From: an uncultured Algoriphagus sp.
GTDB taxonomy: Bacteria; Bacteroidota; Bacteroidia; Cytophagales; Cyclobacteriaceae
Direction: 5' to 3'
Length of the DNA: 52,810 nucleotides
Assembly (NCBI GenBank): GCA_903952135.1
Contig: CAJBER010000206.1
Location: 1 to 52,810 of the forward strand
Shown here one piece after another: positions 37,710-47,800 of the stretch (position 1 is its first letter; each line of letters begins with the position of its first letter). Below the pieces are notes generated by a model. That model was not told the origin of the DNA. It was given only the letters and a program-made list of their open reading frames with translations, and searched no databases. The translations under genes and the position numbers were made by a program.

Positions 37710-37717
37710 TAATTTTG
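37710..37717 (+). promoter_or_regulatory. Candidate -7 box for the M20 dipeptidase gene
   Basis: TAATTTTG matches TAnnTTTG exactly and lies 29 nt ahead of the ATG at 37747. The partner TTTG at the expected distance is missing, so support is partial. Confidence 0.4.
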
Positions 37718-37746
37718 AGACCCATTCACCCCTAAGACTTTCTTCT

Positions 37747-39135
37747 ATGTCAGTAGCATCCTACCTAGAAAAAAATAAAGACCGCTTTCTTCAAGAACTC
37801 TTTGACCTCCTCCGCATTCCTTCGGTGAGTGCGGATCCCAAATTCAAGGGAGACGTGGTGGCGGCAGCCAATTTTGTCAAAAACTCCTTGGAAAAAGCAG
37901 GTGCAGATCGGGTAGAAATCTGTGATACTCCAGGCTTTCCAATTGTCTACGGAGAAAAAATAATTAACCCAAATTTCCCCACCGTATTGGTGTATGGCCA
38001 CTACGACGTGCAGCCTGCGGATCCCTACGAACTCTGGGATTCCCCACCTTTTGAGCCAGTGCTGAAGAAAACGGCCATCCACCCCGAGGGAGCCATTTTT
38101 GCCCGAGGCGCAGCAGACGACAAGGGGCAGTTCTACATGCACATCAAGGCCTTTGAAGCGATGATGGCCACAAGCGATCTTCCCTGCAATGTCAAGTTTA
38201 TGATCGAAGGGGAAGAGGAAATAGGCTCGGACAACCTGGACCAATTTGTCCTCGCCAACAAGGAGCGCCTCAAGGCAGATGTCATCTTAATCTCAGACAC
38301 GCACATGATCGGCATGGACAACCCGTCCATCACGGTAGGTCTGCGCGGCATGGCCTACATGGAGGTGGAGGTGTGCGGCGCCAACCGTGACCTTCACTCC
38401 GGCACCTACGGAGGAGCTGTGGCCAACCCGATCAACGTCCTTTGCAAGATGATCGCGTCCCTCAAGGACGAAAACGAGCACATCACCATCCCTGGTTTTT
38501 ACGAAAAAGTACAAGAGCTCAGAGCGGCTCAGCGTCAGCGCCTCAACGAAGCCCCTTTTGATCTATCCGAATACAAAGGCAAGTTGGACATTCAGGAAGT
38601 GCATGGGGAAAAAGGGTACAGCACCATCGAGCGCATTGGCATCCGCCCTACGCTAGATGTCAATGGCATCTGGGGAGGCTATACCGGCGAAGGAGCCAAG
38701 ACCGTGCTACCTTCCAAGGCTTTTGCCAAGATTTCCATGCGCTTGGTTCCTGACCAAGACTGGCACGAAATCGCCACCCTATTTGAAACTCATTTCAAGG
38801 CTATCGCCCCAGCATCGGTAACCGTCAAGGTAAAAGCACACCATGGTGGCGCTCCTGCGGTGGTGTCTGACTCTTCCCTAGGCTACCAAGCGGCAGAAGC
38901 TGCCATGGAGGAGACCTTCGGCAAAAGACCCATTCCAACCCGAGAAGGGGGATCCATTCCTATCGTAGCCCTCTTTCAAAAAGAACTGGGCTCCGATCCC
39001 ATCCTATTTGGTTTTGGACTAGACACGGATGCCTTACACTCGCCCAACGAGCATTATGGGGTGAAAAACTACTTGATTGGCATCGAAACTATTGCTGCCT
39101 TTTTCAGACACTTTAGCACCCTTCAAGGAAAATAA
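37747..39135 (+). CDS. M20 family dipeptidase
   Basis: A 462-residue cytoplasmic metallopeptidase; ATG 37747 is preferred because the upstream codons in frame overlap the divergent gene and its promoter. Metal and catalytic residues: GHYDVQPADPYELWDSPPF (first His and Asp), ARGAADDKGQ (bridging Asp), IEGEEEIGSD (catalytic Glu and Glu ligand), SDTH (Asp ligand) and DALHSPNEHYG (last His). The dimerisation lid contains DLHSGTYGGAVANP. The pattern is that of the carnosinase/CPG2-like dipeptidase branch. Its role is final breakdown of small peptides. Confidence 0.9.
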   Translation: MSVASYLEKNKDRFLQELFDLLRIPSVSADPKFKGDVVAAANFVKNSLEKAGADRVEICDTPGFPIVYGEKIINPNFPTVLVYGHYDVQPADPYELWDSPPFEPVLKKTAIHPEGAIFARGAADDKGQFYMHIKAFEAMMATSDLPCNVKFMIEGEEEIGSDNLDQFVLANKERLKADVILISDTHMIGMDNPSITVGLRGMAYMEVEVCGANRDLHSGTYGGAVANPINVLCKMIASLKDENEHITIPGFYEKVQELRAAQRQRLNEAPFDLSEYKGKLDIQEVHGEKGYSTIERIGIRPTLDVNGIWGGYTGEGAKTVLPSKAFAKISMRLVPDQDWHEIATLFETHFKAIAPASVTVKVKAHHGGAPAVVSDSSLGYQAAEAAMEETFGKRPIPTREGGSIPIVALFQKELGSDPILFGFGLDTDALHSPNEHYGVKNYLIGIETIAAFFRHFSTLQGK

Positions 39136-39220
39136 GTTTGGTTCATCCATTGCCTCAAGCCAAGCCACCCAAAAACTTTAGCCCTTCAGTTCGTGTTTCT
39201 CTAGGTAAACCCTGCATTTC

Positions 39221-41317
39221 ATGACTCGCTTCCAAAAAAATTGCCTTCTCCTCCTTGCGCTAGTGCTGCTGATCAGCCCTTGGGCAGAGGCTCAGTTGGT
39301 CAAGCCGCCAGTTTGGAATGTCCGCCTGGAAGGCAAGGATCTAATGGTTGGGAAGCAGGCCACAGTGGTGCTGGAAGCGCAGATTCCCATGGGATGGTAT
39401 GTGTATTCCAATGATTTCGACAAAAGCCTAGGTCCCTTGCTGACCGAATTTGTTCCTGGCAGCTCAACGGATTATGCCGTGGCCGGAAAGCTTCAAGGTA
39501 TCCAAGCCAAAAAGAAGTACGACGAAGTTTGGGAAGGGGACATTACCTACTTTATGGGCAAAGGGCGCTTTGAGCAGCCTGTCAAGTTGCTCAAAACCTC
39601 CGGAAAAGTCACCGGCTCCTTGGAGTACCAAATGTGTACGGACCTGACCGGGCAGTGCATCAACTACGAGTTGGACATCGAGCTGCCATTTACCGCAGCA
39701 GAAAATCCTGCTGCTACCGAAGACCTTCAAAAAGAAGCCGCCGCCTTGGAGGAGGCTCCACTAAATGAAGCGAATAGCGATTCCCCTCTCACAGATGGGC
39801 CTGATTCCACTTACGTAGTAACTTCCGACTCAGCTTCTGTAGCAGCGGCTACGACGGATGAGTTTGCAGAAGAAGAAGAAACGGCTTCCCTTTGGGGCTT
39901 TATGGTGCTGGCCTTCTTGGCTGGCCTAGCCGCACTGCTGACCCCCTGTGTGTTTCCAATGATCCCGATGACGGTGAGCTTCTTTACCGGCAGATCGAAA
40001 AAACGATCCGAAGGCATCCGCCAGGCATTTATCTACGGCATTTCGATTATCGGCATTTATACCATCGCCGGCACCGCCGTAGCGGCCATTCAAGGACCCG
40101 AGTTTGCAAATTGGTTGGCTACCCACTGGGTGCCCAATGTCTTTTTCTTCGGCATATTTGTGGTGTTTGCCTTGGCCTTTTTGGGGATGTTTGAACTCAC
40201 ACTGCCTTCCCGTTTTGTCAACAAAATAGATGCAAAAGCAGAAAAAGGAGGGCTTGGAGGCGTATTCTTCATGGCCTTTACCTTGGTCTTGGTTTCTTTT
40301 TCCTGTACCGGTCCGATCGTCGGCTCAATCCTGATTTCCTCCGCTGGGGGCGAATTAGTGAAGCCCGTCTTGGGCATGTTTTCCTTCGGCCTCGCCTTTG
40401 CTATTCCCTTTACACTCTTTGCCATTTTCCCCGAATGGATGCAGCGCCTTCCCAAATCTGGGGGCTGGCTGAATACCGTGAAGGTGGTCCTGGGCTTTTT
40501 GGAATTGGCCTTGGCCTTCAAATTCCTCTCCATTGCTGACCTAGTTTACCACTGGGGCATCTTGGACCGAGACGTGTTCTTGGCGATTTGGATCGTGATC
40601 TTCTCCGCTTTGGGACTGTACCTTTTGGGAAAAATCAGACTTCCGCACGACTCCAAGATGGAGCACCTCGGCGTGCCCCGCCTGCTCCTGGCCTTGGTCA
40701 CCTTCTCCTTCGTGGTGTACATGATCCCAGGACTCTGGGGAGCGCCGCTCAAGGCATTAAGTGGGTACTTGCCTCCCTTAACTACCCAGCAGTTTAGCCT
40801 CAGTGGATCTGGAGACAGCGAACCTACAAACCCCTCCACAGAAGTGATCCTGTACGGAGACTTGCTCAAAATTCCTCACGGCATCCCAGGCTATTTTGAC
40901 TACGAACAAGCCTTGACCGCTGCGAAGCGAGAAGGAAAGCCGCTCTTGATTGACTTCACAGGACATGGTTGTGTCAACTGCCGTAAGATGGAGGAAAATG
41001 TGTGGGTGGATCCTCAGGTGCTCAAACGCCTGAAGGAGGACTATGTGATGGCGGCCTTGTACATCGACGAGCGACTGGAACTCCCCGAGAGCAAGTGGTA
41101 CACCTCCAGCTACGACGGCAAGGAGAAAAAGACACTTGGCAAGCAAAATGCCGACTTCCAGATCACCCGATTCAACAACAATGCCCAGCCTTACTATGTC
41201 ATCTTGGACCACCAAGAAAAGCTCCTGGCTACTCCTAGAAGTTACAACACGGACATTGCTGCATTTATGGAATTTTTAGATGGGGCGAAGGCCAGGTTTC
41301 AGGCCACAAAAAAGTAA
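39221..41317 (+). CDS. DsbD-family thiol:disulfide interchange protein
   Basis: A 698-residue membrane protein. Signal peptide MTRFQKNCLLLLALVLLISPWAEA; periplasmic N-terminal DsbD-alpha-like domain with a Cys pair in QMCTDLTGQC (about residue 150); a central block of about eight helices (residues 225-530) with the redox cysteines in LLTPCVFPMIPMT and SFSCTGPIVG; C-terminal thioredoxin-like domain with GHGCVNCRKME (CxxC, about residues 585-590). It passes electrons from cytoplasmic thioredoxin to periplasmic disulfide isomerases or cytochrome c maturation. The stop codon directly abuts the stop of the convergent RES gene (TAA then TCA on the plus strand). Confidence 0.9.
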   Translation: MTRFQKNCLLLLALVLLISPWAEAQLVKPPVWNVRLEGKDLMVGKQATVVLEAQIPMGWYVYSNDFDKSLGPLLTEFVPGSSTDYAVAGKLQGIQAKKKYDEVWEGDITYFMGKGRFEQPVKLLKTSGKVTGSLEYQMCTDLTGQCINYELDIELPFTAAENPAATEDLQKEAAALEEAPLNEANSDSPLTDGPDSTYVVTSDSASVAAATTDEFAEEEETASLWGFMVLAFLAGLAALLTPCVFPMIPMTVSFFTGRSKKRSEGIRQAFIYGISIIGIYTIAGTAVAAIQGPEFANWLATHWVPNVFFFGIFVVFALAFLGMFELTLPSRFVNKIDAKAEKGGLGGVFFMAFTLVLVSFSCTGPIVGSILISSAGGELVKPVLGMFSFGLAFAIPFTLFAIFPEWMQRLPKSGGWLNTVKVVLGFLELALAFKFLSIADLVYHWGILDRDVFLAIWIVIFSALGLYLLGKIRLPHDSKMEHLGVPRLLLALVTFSFVVYMIPGLWGAPLKALSGYLPPLTTQQFSLSGSGDSEPTNPSTEVILYGDLLKIPHGIPGYFDYEQALTAAKREGKPLLIDFTGHGCVNCRKMEENVWVDPQVLKRLKEDYVMAALYIDERLELPESKWYTSSYDGKEKKTLGKQNADFQITRFNNNAQPYYVILDHQEKLLATPRSYNTDIAAFMEFLDGAKARFQATKK

Positions 41318-41779
41318 TCAGGTCCCAAAAATCCGCGGATCAAAGGGAAAGTCTACCCTGCTCTTGACTTGAATCTGAGCAAAATCCCGATGTAGGGGAT
41401 TCAGCAAGTAATTGAAATCCCCAGGCACCACCGCCGAAGGTACTTGCAGCACGCAACTTTTCTCTGCTCCTACAAACTCATCCCCGAGCCGCTGGGTCTG
41501 AAGCAGGTGGGGAAAACTATTCCAGCCCTCCGGCAACCTCTCCAAGGCAAGCGTCTGGAGACTCACCTTGCTAGGGATTTCCAGTTCGACCATCTCGTAA
41601 TCCTTGGGCAAAAGCCCTAAGGAAAGGTGCACTGCTACCTCAGCCATCGCCAAGGCCCTACTCGCCGCACAGTAAATGAGGGCCGTGCCCTTGGAATTCC
41701 ATCGGTTGCCCGATTGAGCAGCCCCTTCCCCCGATAAGGGATTGGCATACTTTTTCCGCACCAAGCGATAGACACGCAT
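41318..41779 (-). CDS. RES-domain toxin of a type II toxin-antitoxin pair
   Basis: A 153-residue RES-domain protein named for conserved Arg, Glu and Ser: visible are YRLVRKKYA with LSGEGAAQSGNRWNSKG (Arg), ALAMAEVAVHL (Glu), and SCVLQVPSAVV (Ser). Characterised RES toxins deplete NAD+ in the cell by phosphorolysis or hydrolysis. The gene overlaps the upstream antitoxin gene by one base (TGATG), the standard arrangement for this family in which the antitoxin comes first. It is the last gene of the minus-strand run. Confidence 0.85.
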   Translation of the reverse strand: MRVYRLVRKKYANPLSGEGAAQSGNRWNSKGTALIYCAASRALAMAEVAVHLSLGLLPKDYEMVELEIPSKVSLQTLALERLPEGWNSFPHLLQTQRLGDEFVGAEKSCVLQVPSAVVPGDFNYLLNPLHRDFAQIQVKSRVDFPFDPRIFGT

Positions 41780-42294
41780 CAGACAAAGATCCCTTGGTCG
41801 ATGCGATGCAGCTCCTGGATGACCAGCTCTTGGCCATAGGAGTCCTTCAACAACTCCAGTGGCATCTTGCCGCCAAGTGCGGGACTGGCAGCATTGAGCC
41901 AGGCTCCAAAGTCGGCGGCGGTATCAAAGACTTCCAGGCCCATCACCGTCACTTCTGCGAGCTCGATGATTTTTTCGGAATGGATGGATTTGAAAAGGTA
42001 GTCTGGCTCTTTTTTGTAGCGCTGCAAGGACTTCAGCGAAATGTCCAAAAAATCCGACCACTCCTCGTCTGAAAAAGGAGCCAAATCTTTGATCGTCAAA
42101 AACAGGGTGGTAGGAATCCCCTTGCGAATCAACTCCACCAACAACATCCGGTCCGAAAAAAATTGGGCGGAGCGAAGGCCTTCGCCTAGCGTGGATCTGC
42201 TGGCCTGACGCCCATACCGCGGTAGGCTGGTCGCGTAGGACTCCATTTCATTTACAACCGAAATGAGATTTGAGGTAGGGACGATGGGACACAT
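41779..42294 (-). CDS. Xre/MbcA/ParS-type antitoxin (DUF2384) partner of the RES toxin
   Basis: A 171-residue protein with a central helix-turn-helix-like region (DLAPFSDEEWSDFLDISLKSLQRYKKE, about residues 70-95) and a C-terminal toxin-binding ParS/MbcA domain (LAEVTVMGLEVFDTAADFGAWLNAASPALGGKMPLELL, then a short C-terminal tail ending in RIDQGIFV that would plug the toxin active site). GG and P positions match the DUF2384 family. It probably represses its own promoter. Start ATG 42294 is used; Met17 is an alternative. Confidence 0.85.
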   Translation of the reverse strand: MCPIVPTSNLISVVNEMESYATSLPRYGRQASRSTLGEGLRSAQFFSDRMLLVELIRKGIPTTLFLTIKDLAPFSDEEWSDFLDISLKSLQRYKKEPDYLFKSIHSEKIIELAEVTVMGLEVFDTAADFGAWLNAASPALGGKMPLELLKDSYGQELVIQELHRIDQGIFV

Positions 42295-42304
42295 AGCGGG
42301 AAAA

Positions 42305-42339
42305 TTGTCTATGAATTTAAGACAAATTTCTCAAAAGTA
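42305..42339 (-). promoter_or_regulatory. Candidate promoter and operator of the RES/Xre pair
   Basis: TACTTTTG on the minus strand (42332-42339) fits TAnnTTTG, about 38 nt before the antitoxin start. Between it and the ATG lies TTGTCT (42305-42310) / AGACAA (42320-42325), an inverted repeat with a 9-nt spacer, well placed for autorepression. No TTTG is seen at the -33 position. Confidence 0.4.
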
Positions 42340-42357
42340 AAAGTTTATCCCTTTTTA

Positions 42358-43131
42358 TTACGGATAAATCTCCTCCAAAACCTGGGCGAGACGCACGCTG
42401 GCAGCGATCAAGCGCTCCTCAGCGATACTGAAATTGTCGTAGAGGTAGGGGTAGCTGATCCGCTTGTTTTCCGGCAGGTTGTAGACCTGCGGTCTGTACT
42501 TCACCGCCTCTTTCAACCAGTCCTGCATGGTCCCAGCACGGTAAGATGCCCGCATTTCAGGAGTCATGCGTCGGTACAATTCTTCCGCCAATTCGGTGTA
42601 ACTCATCCCTTGGCGATCAATCATCCCGCTATCCCAAAGGGCATGTAAGTTGGTAGGCTGCCCAAAAAATTCAATTTTCACATCGTTGCCCCCCTTGTCG
42701 GTTCCAGTACCCACATGCAAAGGTTGATGGATATCCTCGATCATGTGGATAAGCATTTTCAACTTTTCAGCTTCCGTTTTAGGATCCAAGCCTCCTTTTT
42801 TCAGCTCGGCTTTGATGCGCTGAATCGCCTCATAGGCATCCCCTGTTTTTTCCTGGGTGCTCGGATCGTATTCCCCATTTTTGCTGTTCAAGTAATGCCA
42901 GGTGGTCGCGTAATCGTAGCTTTTGTCCGAACGGATGTCATCCATCCAGGTCCCACTTTTACTGAGTGAAGTGGGGTAAATCAATCCCTCTACCTTCTTC
43001 AGCGTAGACTTCTTGAGTTGCTTTTCGGCAAGGTAACCAATCAGGTAATGTCCCAATTGACCCCAAGCAAAGGCTTGAGAGACCAGCAAGGTGAATGCAA
43101 GCGTAAGGACGAGGGAATAGATTCTTTTCAT
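42358..43131 (-). CDS. S1/P1 nuclease family protein
   Basis: A 257-residue secreted zinc nuclease. The signal peptide (MKRIYSLVLTLAFTLLVSQAFA) ends just before the mature N-terminal Trp of AWGQLGHYLIG, whose amino group binds zinc in this family. Other ligands: TWMDDIR (Asp), TTWHYLN (His), LIHMIEDIHQPLHVG (two His and Asp), GGNDVKIEFFG and NLHALWDSGMID (His and Asp). The family cuts single-stranded DNA and RNA and removes 3'-phosphates. It is 13 nt downstream of the M20 amidohydrolase gene, probably in one transcript. Confidence 0.9.
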   Translation of the reverse strand: MKRIYSLVLTLAFTLLVSQAFAWGQLGHYLIGYLAEKQLKKSTLKKVEGLIYPTSLSKSGTWMDDIRSDKSYDYATTWHYLNSKNGEYDPSTQEKTGDAYEAIQRIKAELKKGGLDPKTEAEKLKMLIHMIEDIHQPLHVGTGTDKGGNDVKIEFFGQPTNLHALWDSGMIDRQGMSYTELAEELYRRMTPEMRASYRAGTMQDWLKEAVKYRPQVYNLPENKRISYPYLYDNFSIAEERLIAASVRLAQVLEEIYP

Positions 43132-43144
43132 AGCAGGAGATTCT

Positions 43145-44335
43145 TTAGGTGGAGGCCAGTTCGGATACCGCCAACCAGGCCATTAGGCCAGCGCCGATTT
43201 CCAAGGCTTCTTCTTCAATATCAAAAGTGGAGGTGTGCACGCCTGAGGTAATGCCTCGGGCTTCGTTGCGCGTACCCAATCGGTAAAAGCAGCCATCCAC
43301 CTCTTGCGAGAAGAAGGCAAAATCTTCGGCGGCCATCCAGATGTCCAGGTCAAGGACATTTTCGGATCCCAAGTAAGCGCGGGCAGCCTCCACGGAGCGA
43401 GCCGTCAAAGCAGGTTCATTTTTTAGAAAAGGATAGCCCTTCCGGATTTCAAAGTCCAGTTGTCCGCCCATTCCCTCCACGATTCCTTCGGCGATTTGAC
43501 GCATCTTCTCATGTGCCTTGGCTCTCCAGGCTTCGTCTAGGGTGCGGAAAGTCCCCTGAATCTTGACCTCATTTGGAATGATATTCGTAGCTCCAAGTGC
43601 CTCCACCCGTCCAAAGGAAAGTACGGATGGGATTTTGGGATTGGCCACTCGGCTGACGATTTGCTGCAAGGCCACCAGTAAGTGCGCAGAGATCAAGACG
43701 GGGTCGATGAAGGTTTCTGGCATGGCTCCATGCCCACCTTTTCCCTTGATGGTGAGGTACAATTCATCCGTGCTAGCCATGTAGAGACCGGAGCGGAAAC
43801 CCACCTTGCCGGCAGGAATCATCGGCATCACATGTTGGCCAAGAATGGAATTGGGTCTAGGATTTTCGAGGACCTTGTCCTTGATCATGAGCGACGCCCC
43901 ACCAGGAATGATTTCTTCACCAGGCTGAAAAATCAACTTGATGGTTCCCTCAAACTGATCTCGGACTTCATTCAATATTTTTGCAGCGCCCAACAAAGAT
44001 GCGGTATGTGCATCGTGACCACAGGCATGCATGACGCCAGGGTTTTGAGACTTGTAGGGCACCTCATTCGCCTCAATAATCGGCAAGGCATCCATGTCTG
44101 CACGAAGGGCTACCACCTTTTTCTCGGGATTTTTCCCCCGGATCAGCGCAGACCAACCGGTAGTCGCTTTGGATTCGATCTCGGTAATGCCTATTTCTTT
44201 CAATTTCTCTGCTACAAAAGCAGCCGTTTCGTATTCCTTAAACGAAAGTTCAGGATGGGAATGCAAGTGTCTGCGAAGGTCGATTACCTCCTGCTTGTAG
44301 GCCTGAGCCAGGGATTTAATTCTTTCCTTTAGCAT
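43145..44335 (-). CDS. M20 family amidohydrolase (N-acyl amino acid / hippurate hydrolase-like)
   Basis: A 396-residue cytoplasmic enzyme of the M20D group: HLHSHPELSFKEYETA, LRADMDALPI, VMHACGHDAHTASLLG, FQPGEEIIPGGASLM, KGGHGAMPE and MAAEDFAFFSQEVDGCFYRLG are all present in the usual order, giving the Cys/His/Glu two-metal site. It hydrolyses N-acyl amino acids or similar amides. The start overlaps the 3' end of the SPOR-like lipoprotein gene by 20 nt, so it is part of the same minus-strand operon as secA. Confidence 0.9.
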   Translation of the reverse strand: MLKERIKSLAQAYKQEVIDLRRHLHSHPELSFKEYETAAFVAEKLKEIGITEIESKATTGWSALIRGKNPEKKVVALRADMDALPIIEANEVPYKSQNPGVMHACGHDAHTASLLGAAKILNEVRDQFEGTIKLIFQPGEEIIPGGASLMIKDKVLENPRPNSILGQHVMPMIPAGKVGFRSGLYMASTDELYLTIKGKGGHGAMPETFIDPVLISAHLLVALQQIVSRVANPKIPSVLSFGRVEALGATNIIPNEVKIQGTFRTLDEAWRAKAHEKMRQIAEGIVEGMGGQLDFEIRKGYPFLKNEPALTARSVEAARAYLGSENVLDLDIWMAAEDFAFFSQEVDGCFYRLGTRNEARGITSGVHTSTFDIEEEALEIGAGLMAWLAVSELAST

Positions 44336-44858
44336 TGGAGTTGGTACCAGTGGAAATCGTGTATTCTTCTCTTAAAAATCTATCTTGAATAATTCTGGCT
44401 GCGGGGAATTGAGCTTTTACCTTATAATAAATCGGCTGCGCTTCAATTTTATACCCATAGCTTCCCACTTTCACCAAATAGCGAGGCTGATGGTATTGCA
44501 TTTCTGGATTAAGCTCTGGATCCAGAAGCGAAAGACCATCCTTGGTCTTGAATGCTTCATTTCTGTCAACTCCTGAATAAACCAAAATCGTAAACCCATT
44601 GACATAGGGTTCAGACTTTGCTTTTTCGTAATTTCTTCGGAGTCGTTGCCCCAACTGAGCATCTACTTCTTGCGAAGAAGCCGGCAAGGCTGGAGTCACT
44701 TCTTGTAATGCTTGTGTGTAATCCGGAAAATCTGGAAGCTGAGAGCGCAAGTCTTCTTGGTATTGGGAATAGTCAACAGCTTCAAGCTGTGGAAGTACAG
44801 TGCTGGTTTTACAGCCCCACACAACGAGTACGATTCCTAAGATCCAAAAATTCTTCAT
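44316..44858 (-). CDS. Small lipoprotein with SPOR-like C-terminal domain
   Basis: ATG 44858 gives a lipoprotein signal MKNFWILGIVLVVWGCK with cysteine at residue 16. A low-complexity linker (YSQYQEDLRSQLPDFPDY) follows. Residues 95-165 resemble an SPOR-type beta-alpha-beta fold: NGFTILVYSGVDRNEAFKTKDG and YLVKVGSYGYKIEAQPIYYKVKAQFPAARIIQDRF. SPOR domains bind denuded septal peptidoglycan, and the resemblance here is moderate. The gene starts 5 nt after the secA stop. Confidence 0.72.
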   Translation of the reverse strand: MKNFWILGIVLVVWGCKTSTVLPQLEAVDYSQYQEDLRSQLPDFPDYTQALQEVTPALPASSQEVDAQLGQRLRRNYEKAKSEPYVNGFTILVYSGVDRNEAFKTKDGLSLLDPELNPEMQYHQPRYLVKVGSYGYKIEAQPIYYKVKAQFPAARIIQDRFLREEYTISTGTNSNAKGKN

Positions 44859-44863
44859 GGGCA

Positions 44864-47800
44864 TCAATTTTCTATCACCACACAATTTCCTTGTTCGATG
44901 TCTTGTTCCACACTCTTGTACTTGACATCCAGTTTGGTGCTTCCGTCTCGGTATTGTACCGAAACCTTATCGTTTCTTCCGTACACCTTATCCACCTTTC
45001 GAGGGGCAACAGGCTGTGGAGCAGGTCTGCCCGCATTAGCCGCCGCTGCAGAAGCGCGATTGGCTCCTGGATTCAGCGTATTGCCTACCTCTTCCTTAGA
45101 GGTCTGCAATTTGGGCTCAGCAGTACGTCTGGGCTGCGCTTGCTGTACCTGCGCAGGATCCTGCTTGGGAAGATCTGCACGCGTAAGGAAGGAAGTCATG
45201 TCCTCATTCAACTTACCAATAAAGCGCTTGAAGAGTTCAAAGGCCTCAAACTTGTAGATCAACAGCGGGTCTTTTTGTTCGTACACCGCATTCTGTACCG
45301 ACTGCTTCAAGTCGTCCATATCTCGTAGGTGCTCTTTCCAGTTCTGGTCAATGATTGCCAAGGATACATTCTTTTCAATGGCACGAACCAGCTCCTGACC
45401 GTTGTTTTGAAGGGTCTTTTCCAAGTTGCAGACCACACCAATTTGTTTGATGCCGTCCGTAATCGGTACCAGGATATCCTTTACCGTAGCTCCGCGCTCT
45501 TCCTGTACATTTTTGAATACCGGGAGGGCTGTAAGCGCGATTTGCGCGTTTTTCTTTTGGTAAAAATCAAAAGCCAAGGCATACAGCTCTTGGGTCAACT
45601 TATTGGAATCCTTGGTTTTCAAGTCGTCATTCGTCACCGAAAAATCCACCCCTAGGGTCGTGAAGACGGTCATACGCAAGTTTTCTGCATCGGCCGTGGA
45701 CTTGCCCATTTCGATTAGATTTTCGCAGACATCGAAAAGGATGTTGAGAATATCGAGCTCCAGACGATCCCCCTTCAATGCATTTCTTCTACGCTTGTAG
45801 ACCACCTCACGCTGGGAGTTCATCACGTCATCGTACTCGAGCAAGCGCTTACGGGTACCGAAGTTGTTTTCCTCCACCTTTTTCTGCGCCCGTTCGATGG
45901 ACTTGGAAATCATGCTGTGTTGAATCACTTCTCCTTCTTCCAAGCCCATGCGGTCCATGAGTTTGGCGATGCGGTCTGATCCAAAAAGGCGCATCAAACT
46001 GTCTTCTAGGGAAACAAAAAACTGGGAAGAACCCACGTCCCCTTGACGACCAGAACGTCCACGCAACTGACGGTCTACACGACGAGATTCGTGACGCTCA
46101 GTACCGATGATGGCCAAACCTCCTGCCTTGCGGGATTCTGGGGTCAACTTAATATCTGTACCTCTACCTGCCATGTTGGTGGCGATGGTCACGGTGCCTG
46201 GCTTACCTGCCTCGGCTACAATTTCAGCTTCACGAGCGTGCTGCTTCGCGTTCAATACCTGGTGATTGATTTTTTTCAAGGTCAGCATGCGGCTGAGTAC
46301 CTCGGAGATTTCTACCGAAGTGGTACCCACCAGCACGGGTCTGCCCTGAGCCACGAGTTCGTTGATCTCGTCCGTCACCGCGTTAAACTTCTCGCGTACG
46401 GTTTTGTATACCTTGTCATCACGGTCTTGACGGATGATTCCTTTGTTGGTTGGGATGACTACCACGTCCAACTTGTAGATCTCCCAAAATTCTCCTGCCT
46501 CTGTTTCTGCTGTTCCCGTCATGCCCGCTAGCTTGTGGTACATGCGGAAATAGTTTTGTAGCGTGATCGTAGCGTAGGTTTGCGTAGCATCCTCCACCTT
46601 CACATTTTCCTTGGCTTCAATAGCTTGGTGTAGTCCATCGGAATAGCGTCTGCCTTCCATGACACGGCCTGTTTGCTCGTCGACGATCTTCACCTTTCCA
46701 TCTACGAGGATGTACTCCGTGTCACGCTCAAACATGCAATAAGCCTTGAGCAACTGGTTGACCGTATGGATGCGCTGCGCTTTGATGCTGTAATCCTTGA
46801 TCACTTCTTCCTTGCGCACCAATTTTTCGGTGTCGTCCAAGGAACTGTCCTTTTCCAAGGCGTCTAGAGAAATCCCGATATCTGGAAGGATAAAGAAGGT
46901 GGGGTCCTCGTTTTTGGAGGTCATCGCTTCAATCCCGCGATCGGTCAAATCGATCACATTGGTCTTTTCGTCGATGGTAAACAAAAGCGGCTCGTCTGCC
47001 TCAGGCATGTTGCGCTTGTTGTCTTGAAGGTAGAAGTTCTCCGTTTTCTGAAGAATCACTCGGATTCCTGGTTCAGAAAGGTACTTGATCACAGGCTTGT
47101 ACTTGGGAATGCCTCGGTAGGCTCTGAAGAGCGCTAGCCCTCCTTCTTTCTCGTTGCCGTCGGCGATCGCTTTTTTCGCTGAGGTCAAAAATCCCTGCAC
47201 CAACTTGCGCTGTTCTTCTACTAAGGCAGAAACACGAGGCTTCATTTGATCAAACTCGTGCACATCTCCGCGAGGAACAGGTCCTGAGATGATCAATGGG
47301 GTACGTGCATCGTCAATCAAGACGGAGTCCACCTCATCCACCATGGCAAAGTGATGCTTGCCTTGTACCAGGTCTTCTGCCTCACGGGCCATGTTGTCTC
47401 GGAGGTAATCGAAGCCAAACTCATTGTTGGTACCGTACACAATGTCGCATCCGTAGGCGCGCTTTCGACCTGGGGAGTTTGGCTGGTACTTGTCGATGCA
47501 GTCTACTGTGAGTCCGTGAAACTCAAACAAGGGCGCATTCCACTCCGAATCTCGCTTGGCGAGGTAGTCGTTGACAGTCACCAAGTGTACGCCACGACCC
47601 GACAAGGCATTCAAAAATGCAGGGAGGGTAGAAACGAGGGTTTTTCCTTCCCCTGTCGCCATTTCGGAGATTTTTCCTTTGTGAAGGACCATGCCACCGA
47701 TCAACTGTACATCGTAGTGGACCATGTCCCAAACCACTTCGGTTCCCGCTGCCAGCCACTTGTTGTGCCAGACGGCCACCTCTCCTTGGATCTGTACGTT

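Noticed and set aside
43682-44332. 216-residue open frame opposite the M20 amidohydrolase gene
   Set aside because: It mirrors a strongly conserved enzyme gene and shows no domain of its own.
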